Source of the DNA: Asterella californica
Lineage: Eukaryota; Streptophyta; Marchantiopsida; Marchantiales; Aytoniaceae
DNA: 64,000 nt
Assembly: GCA_036924285.1 (NCBI GenBank)
Contig: JAYKYS010000005.1
Location: 2,852,001-2,916,000 of the forward strand
Direction of reading: 5' to 3'
In this document: piece after piece, positions 21,075 through 30,394 of the stretch
Layout: each line of letters begins with the position of its first letter
Numbering within the stretch: the stretch's first letter is position 1
Position numbers and translations under genes: made by a program
Notes under the pieces: model-generated
Told to the model about the DNA's origin: nothing
The model's input: the letters and a program-made list of their open reading frames with translations, nothing else
Databases searched by the model: none

Positions 21075-23903
21075 CTACACCTTCTCTGGATCAACGGCAA
21101 TGCCGTCCTTGGATATGATATGACCCAAGAGTAACCCTTCCTCACACCCAAAAATACATTTCTCCGGATTGAGAGATGCATTTGCTACATCTAAACATTC
21201 TAAGACCTTCACAAGGTGCTCAAAATGCTTCTCCTTACTCTCGTAAACACAAAAGTCATCTATAAAATCTCTCACAAACTTTCCTAAGAAAGGTTCGAAC
21301 ACTTTGTTCATAAACCTTTGGAACGTCGCAGGAGCATTACACAGACCAAATGGCATGACTCGAAATGCAAACGTACCCCACGGAGTAGTGAAAGTGGTCA
21401 GGTGTTGATGTTCTGGTGCAATTTTGATCTGGTTATATCCGCTATAACCATCTCCAAAGCTGTACCATTCGTTTCCCGCCACTTCTTCCAAGATCTCGTC
21501 GATGAAAGGTAGAGGATAATAATCCTTCTTTGTGACCGCATTGAGCTTCTTGTAATCAACACACACCCTCAATTTGCCATTTTTCTTCTTTACGATCACA
21601 ATGGGTGATACCCATTCAGAATGCTCCACCTCGTAAATGAACCCAGCAGTGTGCAGCTTCTCGATCTCTTCTTTCACCAGATCCGCAATTGGAGGACTCA
21701 CTCTTCGTTGCTTCTGTCGTACCGGTTTGACTTCCTTCTCTAACTCGATACGGTGTTGCTCCAGTGTGACCTCCCTCAGATCCTTGTAACTAAATGCAAA
21801 TACATGAATGTATTTACGAAAGATCTCTTCGAAACAACTCTTCTCCTCTTTAGTAACCTTCGATCCATAACGTAAGGTGGCAATTCTTCTCTCCACCTCC
21901 TCGGGAGTCAATGGTTCTTTGTCTCGATCTCTTTGCACTTCCGGAGAAGGGAAAAGATCCACTACATTCACACCCACATTTCGTTCTTCTCTCTCCTCCT
22001 CTGACGATGTATTTTCAGATTCTGAATCTGAAGAATTGGTACCTACATCAGAAGTAGTATCGACAACTTCTGACTCCCAGTAGTCCGATGTGGGTCGATC
22101 CGATTCCGACGTCCCAACTTGATCTCCGAGCAATGGAACTTTGATCCGGTGGTGATTCGGTCCGATGCGTAAATAACCTTTGTGCCAGTTATCCGTTGCA
22201 TGTACTGCTCGAAGCCAATGTCTTCCGAGTAACATTTCATAACTTGACTCCTTCAAGATTTGAAATGTCATGTTTACTTGCACTCCCATTACTGACACGT
22301 AAACTCTCTCCAGCACTCCCAATGGCCTAACTCGCTGTCTGTTAGCCATGCCAACCGTGATACTAGAAGGACGCGTTGGTACTAGATCCAACTTCCTCAT
22401 GAGTCGTTCCGAGATGGCGTTTACTGCCGATCCTCCATCGACAAGAACATCAGAGACATCTCTCCCATTGATACGAGCCTCTACTTTTGATGCCTTGTTG
22501 CATACCTCTCCTTCACTAGCGTCTAAAGCACTCACACCGACAGTAGAAGGATTTACCTTCTTCTTCCGACCTCGTCGGGAGCTTAGACCGCTACGAAGTT
22601 CTTTCCTCACCGAAGGATTCAGAGCAATCAACTGTCCCACAGTAATGTTTGCTCGTTGCTTTCCCACGTCTTCCACCACATTGTATTTTGATTGCTCCAT
22701 TGAAATTGTGAAATCAGTATTTCCCAATTTCTTCCGTCGCTCTTTGGTTTTTGAAGAAGATTTGCTACTCCGAGTATTTTGACTTGGAGAATCTTCCATC
22801 ACGACCGGTTCTCCCTCTTCGAAATGCGTCCTCATCCTCTTCCTCTCTTGAGCTAACAGCTCTACAGACTGAAAACCTTCTCGTACATCTCGCGGCTCCA
22901 AGATGTCAATGCATGCTACACCCTTGTCCTTACTTTGTGAAGTTGAAGCTCCATCCGCCGTTCCACCATTACGACTCGGACAATTACGTTGGAAGTGTGA
23001 TCCTCCGCACGTAAAACATCCTTGGCTCGTGTAGTTACTGGGTGATCCTTGCGGTGGTCCACCTCTGGACTGATAGTTTCCATAACCTCGTGAGCCCCCT
23101 CCAACATTTGGACTCCGGTGTTGCAACAAATTCACCATATTGATCTTCAAATCTGCCAGAGAATCTGTCAAACTTTTCAACTCATCACGAAAGTCGGGAG
23201 TAACAGATCTAGATGGTACAGTGACTGTAACCGCACTAGTAGGAGCTATCGGAGTCAGATTTTGAAATCGAACAGTCGGAACACTCGCAGGTTTCAGAGT
23301 TGGCATGCTCGGCCCTTGCACATCTCCACATGCTGCCCCAACAGTCATTGGTTGCAAGTCGTCTCCATCCAGACTCTCTTCCATCCTGGTTGCGATCTTC
23401 ACTGCATCAGCCTTCGAAGTTGGTCTCTCATACCGCACTTGTGTTCGAATCTCCGGCCTCAATCCTCCAATAAAATTCTTTGTGAGCATTGCTCCAATGC
23501 CCACCATCGTTGGTTCTACTACATCTCCACTCTTTCGTAAAACCACCCGAAACTTCTGTTCTAATTTCTCCACCCTCTCGGCATAAGTCCTTACTTTCTC
23601 TTTACCTCCTTGTTTGAGGTAAGTTACCTCCACCATTAACTTCTCGTAACTTTCATCAGGAAGAAAAGTTTCAATTAAGGCCTCCGTCAATACTTCCCAA
23701 GTATCATCTGGAGTCCTCACTACTCTTCTCTTCTTCCTATCCTCATACCATGTCAATGCAGAACTCTCAAGAAATTCAGGTATCAACCCTACCCACTCGC
23801 TCTTCTTTCGATCTCCATTGCCAATGCATGCTCTTTTGAAGTCTCTCACAAATCCTTCCACGTCTTCTCCATCCTTTCCGTAAAACACCGGAAGTTTCCC
23901 CAT
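21075..23903 (-). CDS. Element E: Gag-protease-reverse transcriptase polyprotein
   Basis: 942 codons from M-G-K-L-P-V-F-Y-G. Residues 1-150 are a retrotransposon Gag domain (F-V-R-D-F-K, L-T-W-Y-E-D-R, Y-A-E-R-V-E-K-L-E-Q-K-F). A knuckle CFTCGGSHFQRNC near 294 has one residue fewer than C-x2-C-x4-H-x4-C. Protease LVDGGSAVNAISERLM lies near 488 and L-L-L-G-R-H-W-L near 555. An acidic linker (640-680) precedes RT: KKKNGKLRVCVDYKKLN, then F-I-D-D near 880. The frame ends at E-K-V-TAG where B continues E-K-V-K-K-I, so one AAG-to-TAG change separates RT from RNase H. Gag, protease and RT share one frame, unlike F-H. Confidence 0.95.
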   Translation of the reverse strand: MGKLPVFYGKDGEDVEGFVRDFKRACIGNGDRKKSEWVGLIPEFLESSALTWYEDRKKRRVVRTPDDTWEVLTEALIETFLPDESYEKLMVEVTYLKQGGKEKVRTYAERVEKLEQKFRVVLRKSGDVVEPTMVGIGAMLTKNFIGGLRPEIRTQVRYERPTSKADAVKIATRMEESLDGDDLQPMTVGAACGDVQGPSMPTLKPASVPTVRFQNLTPIAPTSAVTVTVPSRSVTPDFRDELKSLTDSLADLKINMVNLLQHRSPNVGGGSRGYGNYQSRGGPPQGSPSNYTSQGCFTCGGSHFQRNCPSRNGGTADGASTSQSKDKGVACIDILEPRDVREGFQSVELLAQERKRMRTHFEEGEPVVMEDSPSQNTRSSKSSSKTKERRKKLGNTDFTISMEQSKYNVVEDVGKQRANITVGQLIALNPSVRKELRSGLSSRRGRKKKVNPSTVGVSALDASEGEVCNKASKVEARINGRDVSDVLVDGGSAVNAISERLMRKLDLVPTRPSSITVGMANRQRVRPLGVLERVYVSVMGVQVNMTFQILKESSYEMLLGRHWLRAVHATDNWHKGYLRIGPNHHRIKVPLLGDQVGTSESDRPTSDYWESEVVDTTSDVGTNSSDSESENTSSEEEREERNVGVNVVDLFPSPEVQRDRDKEPLTPEEVERRIATLRYGSKVTKEEKSCFEEIFRKYIHVFAFSYKDLREVTLEQHRIELEKEVKPVRQKQRRVSPPIADLVKEEIEKLHTAGFIYEVEHSEWVSPIVIVKKKNGKLRVCVDYKKLNAVTKKDYYPLPFIDEILEEVAGNEWYSFGDGYSGYNQIKIAPEHQHLTTFTTPWGTFAFRVMPFGLCNAPATFQRFMNKVFEPFLGKFVRDFIDDFCVYESKEKHFEHLVKVLECLDVANASLNPEKCIFGCEEGLLLGHIISKDGIAVDPEKV

Positions 23904-24038
23904 TCTTCTCTTCTTTTCTTCTTCTTACTCGAGGTACTGCTTGCAGATGTGAAGATCGCACTTCACCGCAATCCACAATTTCCCCGTTGAGCTCTCTCCT
24001 CTCCAAAGGTTGGAGTAAGTTTGACCCTCATGGTCATC

Positions 24039-24503
24039 TTATCTCTCGTGTGATAGACTATCTCCATCCTCGCTAGAGGTCTTCACTCGTTCCGTTTCTA
24101 CACTCAACCTTCTCTCCAGACCTTCGGCTACAGTTTCTAGCAAAGCAACCACTGCGCTACACTCGTGCTCAACTGGAATCCCGTCCACTCCACATCTAGG
24201 ACAAAAGGTTGTAGGGTCAATGACAGCTTGTCTAGGGGAAGAAGGACCTATGTGTAAGCTTAAGTCGACCAACCCTCTTCGCTCACACAAAAGTCTATTC
24301 TTTGTAGGACACTTGCTCACTTTATGTCCTTCTTCTCCACACAAAAAGCACCTCAAGTTCTTCTCCTGGTTCTTACGACTACTATCTGTTTCTTCCTCAA
24401 ATTCTAGTCGAAATTCTCCTTTCGCCAGATCAGCGGTAACTATCACCACATAGCCTTGAGGGATCTTGCTCAACCTCAATTTCCACTCTTGCTGTCCTTC
24501 CAT
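24039..24503 (-). CDS. Element E: extra zinc-knuckle ORF between 5' LTR and gag
   Basis: 154 codons, in frame with gag but ended by TAA at 24039. The N-terminus has a short beta-like segment (W-K-L-R-L-S-K-I-P-Q-G-Y-V-V-I-V). A perfect C-x2-C-x4-H-x4-C knuckle, CFLCGEEGHKVSKC, lies near residues 52-65. A C-P-R-C...H-E-C cluster lies near 102-115, and a coiled, acidic C-terminus follows. An in-frame stretch of ~36 codons and a second TAA separate it from gag at 23903. I do not recognise the protein. It could be a nucleic-acid-binding leader protein or a captured gene piece. Its open state in a young element suggests recent use. Confidence 0.6.
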   Translation of the reverse strand: MEGQQEWKLRLSKIPQGYVVIVTADLAKGEFRLEFEEETDSSRKNQEKNLRCFLCGEEGHKVSKCPTKNRLLCERRGLVDLSLHIGPSSPRQAVIDPTTFCPRCGVDGIPVEHECSAVVALLETVAEGLERRLSVETERVKTSSEDGDSLSHER

Positions 24504-25073
24504 GACGATGATCTGTCATACATCTCTCTCGCTCTATAGTTTGTTTGACATTTTTTTATCACTCGACTATCTTCTCGCTTAACAATCTCTCACATTACTA
24601 AGTAGAAGCTTAACTTGTCAACCCTGAGCCTCAGAGATCGAACATAACCCTCTCAAGAATTCTGTAATTCTTTCACTCTTTTACTTCAGCAAACGATATA
24701 ACAGATTTGACCCCCCTTCGCTTCGAATGCCATAACTCCAGTTCTACTCAATCAATTCACGCATGATTTGGGTGCCTAGATAGCTTATCTTGCAAGCTAT
24801 CAGCATGGAAGATTTCAAGGTCTAACTCTAAAAACTGAAAATATGAAAATGACTGTAAACTCCTTCCCGAGAGCTCACTATTTGATACCGAAAAACCCCC
24901 TTAACTTCCGAAAGACATAACTCTCTCCTCACAATTGATCTCTCGGAGATATCAAGCTTATTGGAAAGCTTATCTTGCCCTCTATAACATGGTGTATGTA
25001 CAAAGGTTCTGAACTCATGCTCGAAAACAGACATGAACTGTACTAACGACTACATACGAATCTTTGTATCGAG

Positions 25074-25091
25074 GTCCCGGCAACGGAACCA
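25074..25091 (-). promoter_or_regulatory. Element E primer binding site, tRNA-Glu
   Basis: On the element's strand TGGTTCCGTTGCCGGGAC starts three bases after the 5' LTR. From memory of plant tRNA-Glu genes, which end CCCGGCAACGGAACCA, it is a perfect complement over 18 nt. Confidence 0.75.
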
Positions 25092-25094
25092 AAA

Positions 25095-25894
25095 TGTAAG
25101 CCGGCCTGTCTCTCACCCAGGGGTACCTCAGATGACTAGGATTACTAGTGCACCCTAATTACAAAGATTTAAGTACACCCATGCTCACTTCACTCAACTC
25201 TCTGACCCGTATGGTCACATCGGTACCTCTAATAGCGTTCCTGCACACAAGTTCTAATCCCGCTCTCAACATTACATCGCAAAATACTCAAGGACTCCCA
25301 AGGTCTCCAATGCTCACTTTACTTACAGTCAGGAAAATGAGAGTGTCTTCCACCTTCTCAACTCCTCCTTATATACTCTACAACTTCTTACCGTGGTAAC
25401 TTTCACTAAGTTACGTTACCTCATGGTAAGTGCGCAATCCAAAATAGTAAAACTTCTAAAGGCTACTAAGCCTTTAAGAATAGCACACACATTACTTGTT
25501 CTACTTTACAAAAGTAAGAGATTCTCCTACTTTAGCTTTTGTAAAGTGTTAACTTTCCACCCTATCCAATCGGAAGACGACAACAAACTAATACGTCTTT
25601 TGAGGAGCATCTTTAGATCTTTGTGCATGACTTTCCATCATGCATCCAATCAGCGATGGTCAACAAAGTTACATACTTTTGAGAAGCATATTTAGAGCTC
25701 CGCACTTGTCACATAGTGTCATAGTGGAACCTCTAATAGTTTCCCCAACTTAGTTATAACTATCTCCGCTAGTTATGGCTAGTTTTGATCACTCTAGATT
25801 TAGATCTTCGAACTAGAGTAACCTATAAGATAGTCATACCTAATGAAACTTATATAAACATGCACACAAATAATGGGATACTTGTGACGTGACA
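25095..25894 (-). repeat. Element E 5' LTR (800 bp)
   Basis: Identical by eye to 18264-19063. It contains the TATATAA box at 25369-25375 that would start the genomic RNA on the minus strand. The right flank ATAC belongs to element D. Confidence 0.95.
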
Positions 25895-26513
25895 ATACAG
25901 TCGTCTGCCTCCTATCCTGTCATATTGGGCCAACCATACATCACCGCTGTTCGAATGGAAACAAAGGTGATGAACGATGGATCTCATTATGCCAGAGTTC
26001 GGAGTCTTGATGACAAGTACTCAGTATAGTTTCTAACGGTCCGTTCAAGACATGAGCGGAACCGACAAACCCTTAGAGATTCTCAGACGAAGAGATGTAA
26101 GGGTTTTCGCAGTCCACTCTTGTAGAGCGAGAAGACAGGGGTGTAGAACCTACTATTGAGGTCCCGTCGGAGTTGGAAGCAAGACATGTACAAAGGTCTG
26201 GAGACAGGTGTGGTGTACAGAGTTGGCAGTCTGGATTGCTGATGTTTGAGGCAGATGGGTGGAGTCGATTTACAAGAGTTGAGGATATGGAGAAAAATAC
26301 AAAAAGATGGGTGGTGAAACAGGTATCAGAGTTGTGGCGTGTAGGAGTTCTACCTGAAGACGAAGTGGTTTCTGGGTTGTTTGAAGAGTTTATGTCTGTA
26401 TAGTAAGTTGTCGGTTGGTTAGATAATGTGAGTGGATTGGTGGAAGGGAAGAATAGTGTGGCGGTGATCCCTATCCACTCTCGACGCATATATGAGGAGA
26501 TTGCTACATACGT
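25895..26513 (+). pseudogene. Element D: protease end and pol N-terminal segment
   Basis: It resumes D's protease at S-S-A-S-Y-P-V-I-L-G-Q-P-Y-I-T-A-V-R-M-E-T-K-V, the flap and C-terminal part, to a TAG near 26027 where relatives keep an open frame. The region 26160-26500 matches the N-terminal segment of Pol in F and G (E-K-N-T-K-R-W, F-E-E-F-M, S-R-R-I-Y-E-E-I-A-T-Y-V) with frame changes. The sequence is cut by F at 26513/26514. Confidence 0.8.
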
Positions 26514-27886
26514 TGTCGCGCCATTTGGCGGCTACATGCTTGACTTCTACTCCGACGCTTAGGTTTGGTAGTTCTAGAAGTTAGCTCATACTACTTCTAG
26601 TCCTTTATATATATGTTTGACACCTTTGCATACGGTGTTAATACTATTTTGAGTCCTAGTAGGCTGATAGTATGTTAGTTATCTTGTTCAAGCATTTGTG
26701 CGCTTGTGCAAGTGACTTCTTACTTGTCTATGACGTTCAATGTACATAACTTAGGGTTTCCATGCTGATAGTGGTTTGAGCTCATGGGTTGTACTTACTT
26801 GTCGCCCATGCACGCTTTCTAGCTAATTTAAGTTATTTTTCAGGGCTATGTGTCATTTTAGGTAGTTTAAGTTTTACGCAGGCACTCTAGGGGGCTTGAC
26901 GTGGTAGCTTATGAGTGTAGATAAGTTACCAGGTAGTTTAAGGCACAAAAGGACAGTCAAGTGGAGCTATGAACTCCCATTGGTCCATTTTTGTCTTTTG
27001 TAAAACTCTAAGTTTAGAAATAGAGCTCTAGAGGAGAGTTCGAAGAATTGGTGAGGTATCTTCGAAATCTGAGAGCACAGGAAGAGAGAGCTCGTCGTGC
27101 CAAGCACTGTCAGTGAAATTTTTGCTCGATTTGGATCAATAAACAAGGAGTTATGCCCAATTGAAGTTCGGATTGTGCCAAAACTGCGTCACTTTTGTTG
27201 ATTTTGGGGTTTTCGGTGCCAATTGCAGCAGAATTGAGGAAATCACTTCAAAACTTCGTGGTTGCGTTCACTGTCAGGAGGGCTACGACTGTCCAAAAAG
27301 TTTCGTATCATTTGAGTAATTGAGTAATTCAGGGCGGCCGCTGAAGCAGAGGGGGTCTGAAAAGCTCTTAATCTAGAGCAGCGACTTTAGAGAAGGAGAT
27401 CTGGAGTTCTACAAACATTCAGGAGTCCCAACTTCACAGGGATGTTCAGCATCCTGTAAACTTCAAATACTGTGAGAAGATTTGAAATTCATCGAGCCAA
27501 TTCTCTGTTCTATGTCTGAATAGCTGTCTAGGTACCAAAAATTGCCATAATTCTCTTATTCAGAACTTTTCTGTTCATATCTCCGTGTCAGAATTTGATC
27601 TCAGGTTGAAACTTCGTCTGTGAGTTCAGTAGTACCTCATTTGCATGTAGGGGAAGTTTAGAGGTCTAAACCTTCATAGTTTTCCTCTCTTTGAGTGTCA
27701 AAGTTCACCGCTTAAGCCTATTACTACCAGTGAGACCTAAATTTCGCTTTTTGAGCATATCAGAGGATCCTACACTCCTGTGTGAGTGTTTATAGCTCCT
27801 GTTGTGACCTGAAAGCCAACCTCTTGAGTAAACAACCACAGCCAGAAGCCCGGCGCTTTCCTAGGTAGACGGATCACACTCCGACA
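26514..27886 (+). repeat. Element F 5' LTR (1373 bp)
   Basis: TGTCGCGCCA...CACTCCGACA. Near-identical to 33848-35220. A TTTATATATATG stretch near 26601 is TATA-like but lies only ~90 bp from the LTR start, so its role is doubtful. Confidence 0.95.
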
Positions 27887-27897
27887 TACTCTCTTTT

Positions 27898-27915
27898 TGG
27901 TGAACTCGACGTGAA
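27898..27915 (+). promoter_or_regulatory. Element F primer binding site
   Basis: TGGTGAACTCGACGTGAA, 11 bases after the LTR. The same 18 bases occur after the 5' LTRs of G (36553) and H (54869-54886, minus). I do not recognise a tRNA ending TTCACGTCGAGTTCACCA. Confidence 0.75.
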
Positions 27916-27962
27916 ACACCTAGGGTGGGAGTTTTCTTGAGAGTGTTACAGGATCAGATATC

Positions 27963-30335
27963 ATGGCCAACCAAGGATCATCAAGTGGGGGTGCTGCTGC
28001 TGCTCAGCAACCTATTCAGTTTGATGCTGCTACGATGAAGATGTTCCAGGCTTTTTCCATGTTCATGCAGCAGCAGCAGAGCACAGAGAGGAAGGAGGTG
28101 TTAGCAACCAAGGCGTTGCAATCTGTGGTGCATCAGATGGACCAGTTCAAGGGGACAGATATTTCCAAGTATGTGCGATACTATGCTAGGGAGATGGAGG
28201 TGAACAAGGTACCTGAGAAGGAGATGGTGGAGAACTTTGAGCTTGCTGTTGTCCCTGAGATTCGTGGGCGTGTGAAGGAGCTCAAGCAACAGCAAGGACA
28301 GAGTTGGGAGAGTTTTATGCGAGCTTTGAAGGAGGAGTACTACACTGAAGATTCATAGAGGGTGACCAAGAGAACGTTCTTGGAGTGGGTGGTTAAGCCT
28401 AACAAAGGTTTGTCTGTAAATGAGTTGTTAAGGGAGTTTGATCGTCAGTATGCTCAGCTTTCTAGGACAGAGAAGCTTACACTAGAGGTGGAGAAGACCG
28501 AGCTTTTCCTACAAGCAGCGGACGTGACTATTCAGGAGAAGCTTGAGCTGTTGCTAGAAGACAAGAGTGAGGAGAGAGGATTGAAGACTGACTGGAAGGA
28601 GGTTGAAGAGGCTGTTTCTTTGCTGACCAAGAGACAGAGAAGAAGGGACAAGGTGGTGGTAAGTGAAGCAGCACCTCTGATAATTCCTGTCAAGCAGTTG
28701 CCTACTAAGCCTGCTTTGGTAATTGCTAGAGAGGAAGACTCACCGCTTGATGAGTTGATTAAGGGTATGAAGGAGCTTAAGCTTAAGCTCACTAGGTTAG
28801 AAGAGAAGGAGCAGAATGTACAGCCTGCTATGCAGAGACCTCAGATGAGAGAAGGCTTTGTTCATCGTTGTATATGGTGTGATAGCCTAGACCATGTAAG
28901 GAGAGATTGTGGGGAGTTTTCAGATGCATTGAGGAAGGATCTGATCTTCTTCAAAGATGGTAAGATCCATTTGAGAGAGACTGGGATGATGTTGGGAACC
29001 AACTTTGGCAAGGGTGGTATGAAGAGACTTGTGAATGAGATATCAGCATCACATGCTGTTTCTCTTGTGAATGCTGCTACCTGTGGAGTGAAAGTGGAGA
29101 TGGAGAGAGAGAAAGGGACTACTGGGTTGTGGTCAGATGTAGTGCGGTCCGTAGCTAGAACAGAGCTAGACAAGGATGTGCTACGAAGGGTTGGCAACTC
29201 AATTAGAGAAACTACAGGATGGAATGACCCTGTGGATACTATGTCAGTGCATGCTTATGTTGCAAGAAGTCAGCATGAAGCTGTACTAGAAGAAAAACGC
29301 AGGAGGGAGGATGCAGGTGAGGCTTCTACAGCCAAACGACCTGCTACCAGGAGTGAAAGGGCTAGACCAGAGACAAGGCAGGAGACAACACCTACTCGGG
29401 AGGAGACTATGGAGGATCTACCACCTACAACACCAAAGGAGAAGGAGAGAAGCAAGGAGAAGGGTAAGATGCCTGCATACAAACTTCAGTCTGATATTGA
29501 GATTGCTACAGACCTGAAGCAGGTGTTAGAGAATCGTATCTTGAATGGGAAGGTTGAGTTTACCTTGGGTGAGATTCTTGGGATAGCAAAGCGTGAGTTC
29601 CATGAGGTTATCATAGATATCATCAAGAGGAAACGTCAGATTTTGGGTGAAGCAGCTACGCTTAACGCTCTAGGGACCAAACTGTCGGAGGATGAGGAAG
29701 ATGAAATTGCTGGTTATTGCTCTCAAGTATCAGAGGGAAGATCAGATCAGCACGTGAGGTTTGAAGATGAGGTGGAAGCATCGCAGAAGAGCCATTACTC
29801 TCATAACCATTGGGCAAGAGCAACCACAGAGACCTTAGTGAAGCTGGGAGATCTGGAGGAACCTGTGGTGGCATTGATTGATCACGGCTCAGAGATTAAT
29901 CTGATGTCTAAGGAGCTGTACAAGCGTGGAAGGTGGCCCATAGACACCGACCATGGATGGCTTATCCGTGCTGCCAACAACCAGAGGGGAGAACTCTATG
30001 GTGCTTGTCCCAACATCAAGGTAACTGTGGGTGACATCAGTGATGTTCAGAATTTCTTTGTGCAAGACATGTCAACCTATCCTATCATTCTAGGGCAGCC
30101 TTACATTACTGCTGTTAGAATGGAGACACGAGTTATGGATGATGGTTCAGCTTATGCTAGGATACGTAGTAGAGATGGCAAAAGAGCTGTTCAGTTTTTG
30201 ACCGTTGCTGCAGAACATGAGAGGAATCGTGATAGCTTGAGAGACCGTCCACTACCTAAGATTACTCAGGAGTTTAGAGAGTCTAGGGGTTTTGGCAGAG
30301 TACCATTGAAGAGCGAGACTTCAACGGTACAGTAG
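27963..30335 (+). pseudogene. Element F: Gag-protease, one internal stop
   Basis: Single frame from ATG 27963, broken only by TAG at 28356-28358 (E-D-S-stop-R-V-T-K, where G has E-D-S-D-R-V-T-K). The N-terminus has A-L-Q-S-V-V..F-K-G-T-D-I-S-K-Y-V and helical capsid-like sequence. The C-C-H-C knuckle CIWCDSLDHVRRDC is near residue 302. A charged linker with A-Y-V-A-R-S-Q-H-E-A and the conserved E-F-T-L-G-E-I-L-G-I-A-K-R-E-F-H-E follows near 520-545. Protease LIDHGSEINLMSKELY is near 636, ending L-G-Q-P-Y-I and R-A-V-Q-F-L-T-V. Protease lies in the gag frame; pol follows in the -1 frame. Confidence 0.93.
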
Positions 30336-30394
30336 AGCTAGGATTCTCGCCTGATCCAGTAGAGCATGAGGCTTTATCCACTGGCTTCTTAGGA

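Larger units (their letters stand above)
18264..25894 (-). mobile_element. Element E: complete, very young Ty3/gypsy retrotransposon
   Basis: 7631 bp, minus strand. The two 800-bp LTRs (25095-25894 is 5', 18264-19063 is 3') look identical base for base. It is flanked by GTAC (18260-18263) and ATAC (25895-25898), a 4-bp duplication with one changed base. Removing the element restores D's F-F-V-Q-S-S-A-S-Y-P. Order on its own strand: LTR, tRNA-Glu primer site, extra zinc-knuckle ORF, gag-pro-RT, in-frame TAG, RNase H-integrase, polypurine tract, LTR. Same lineage as B. Confidence 0.97.
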
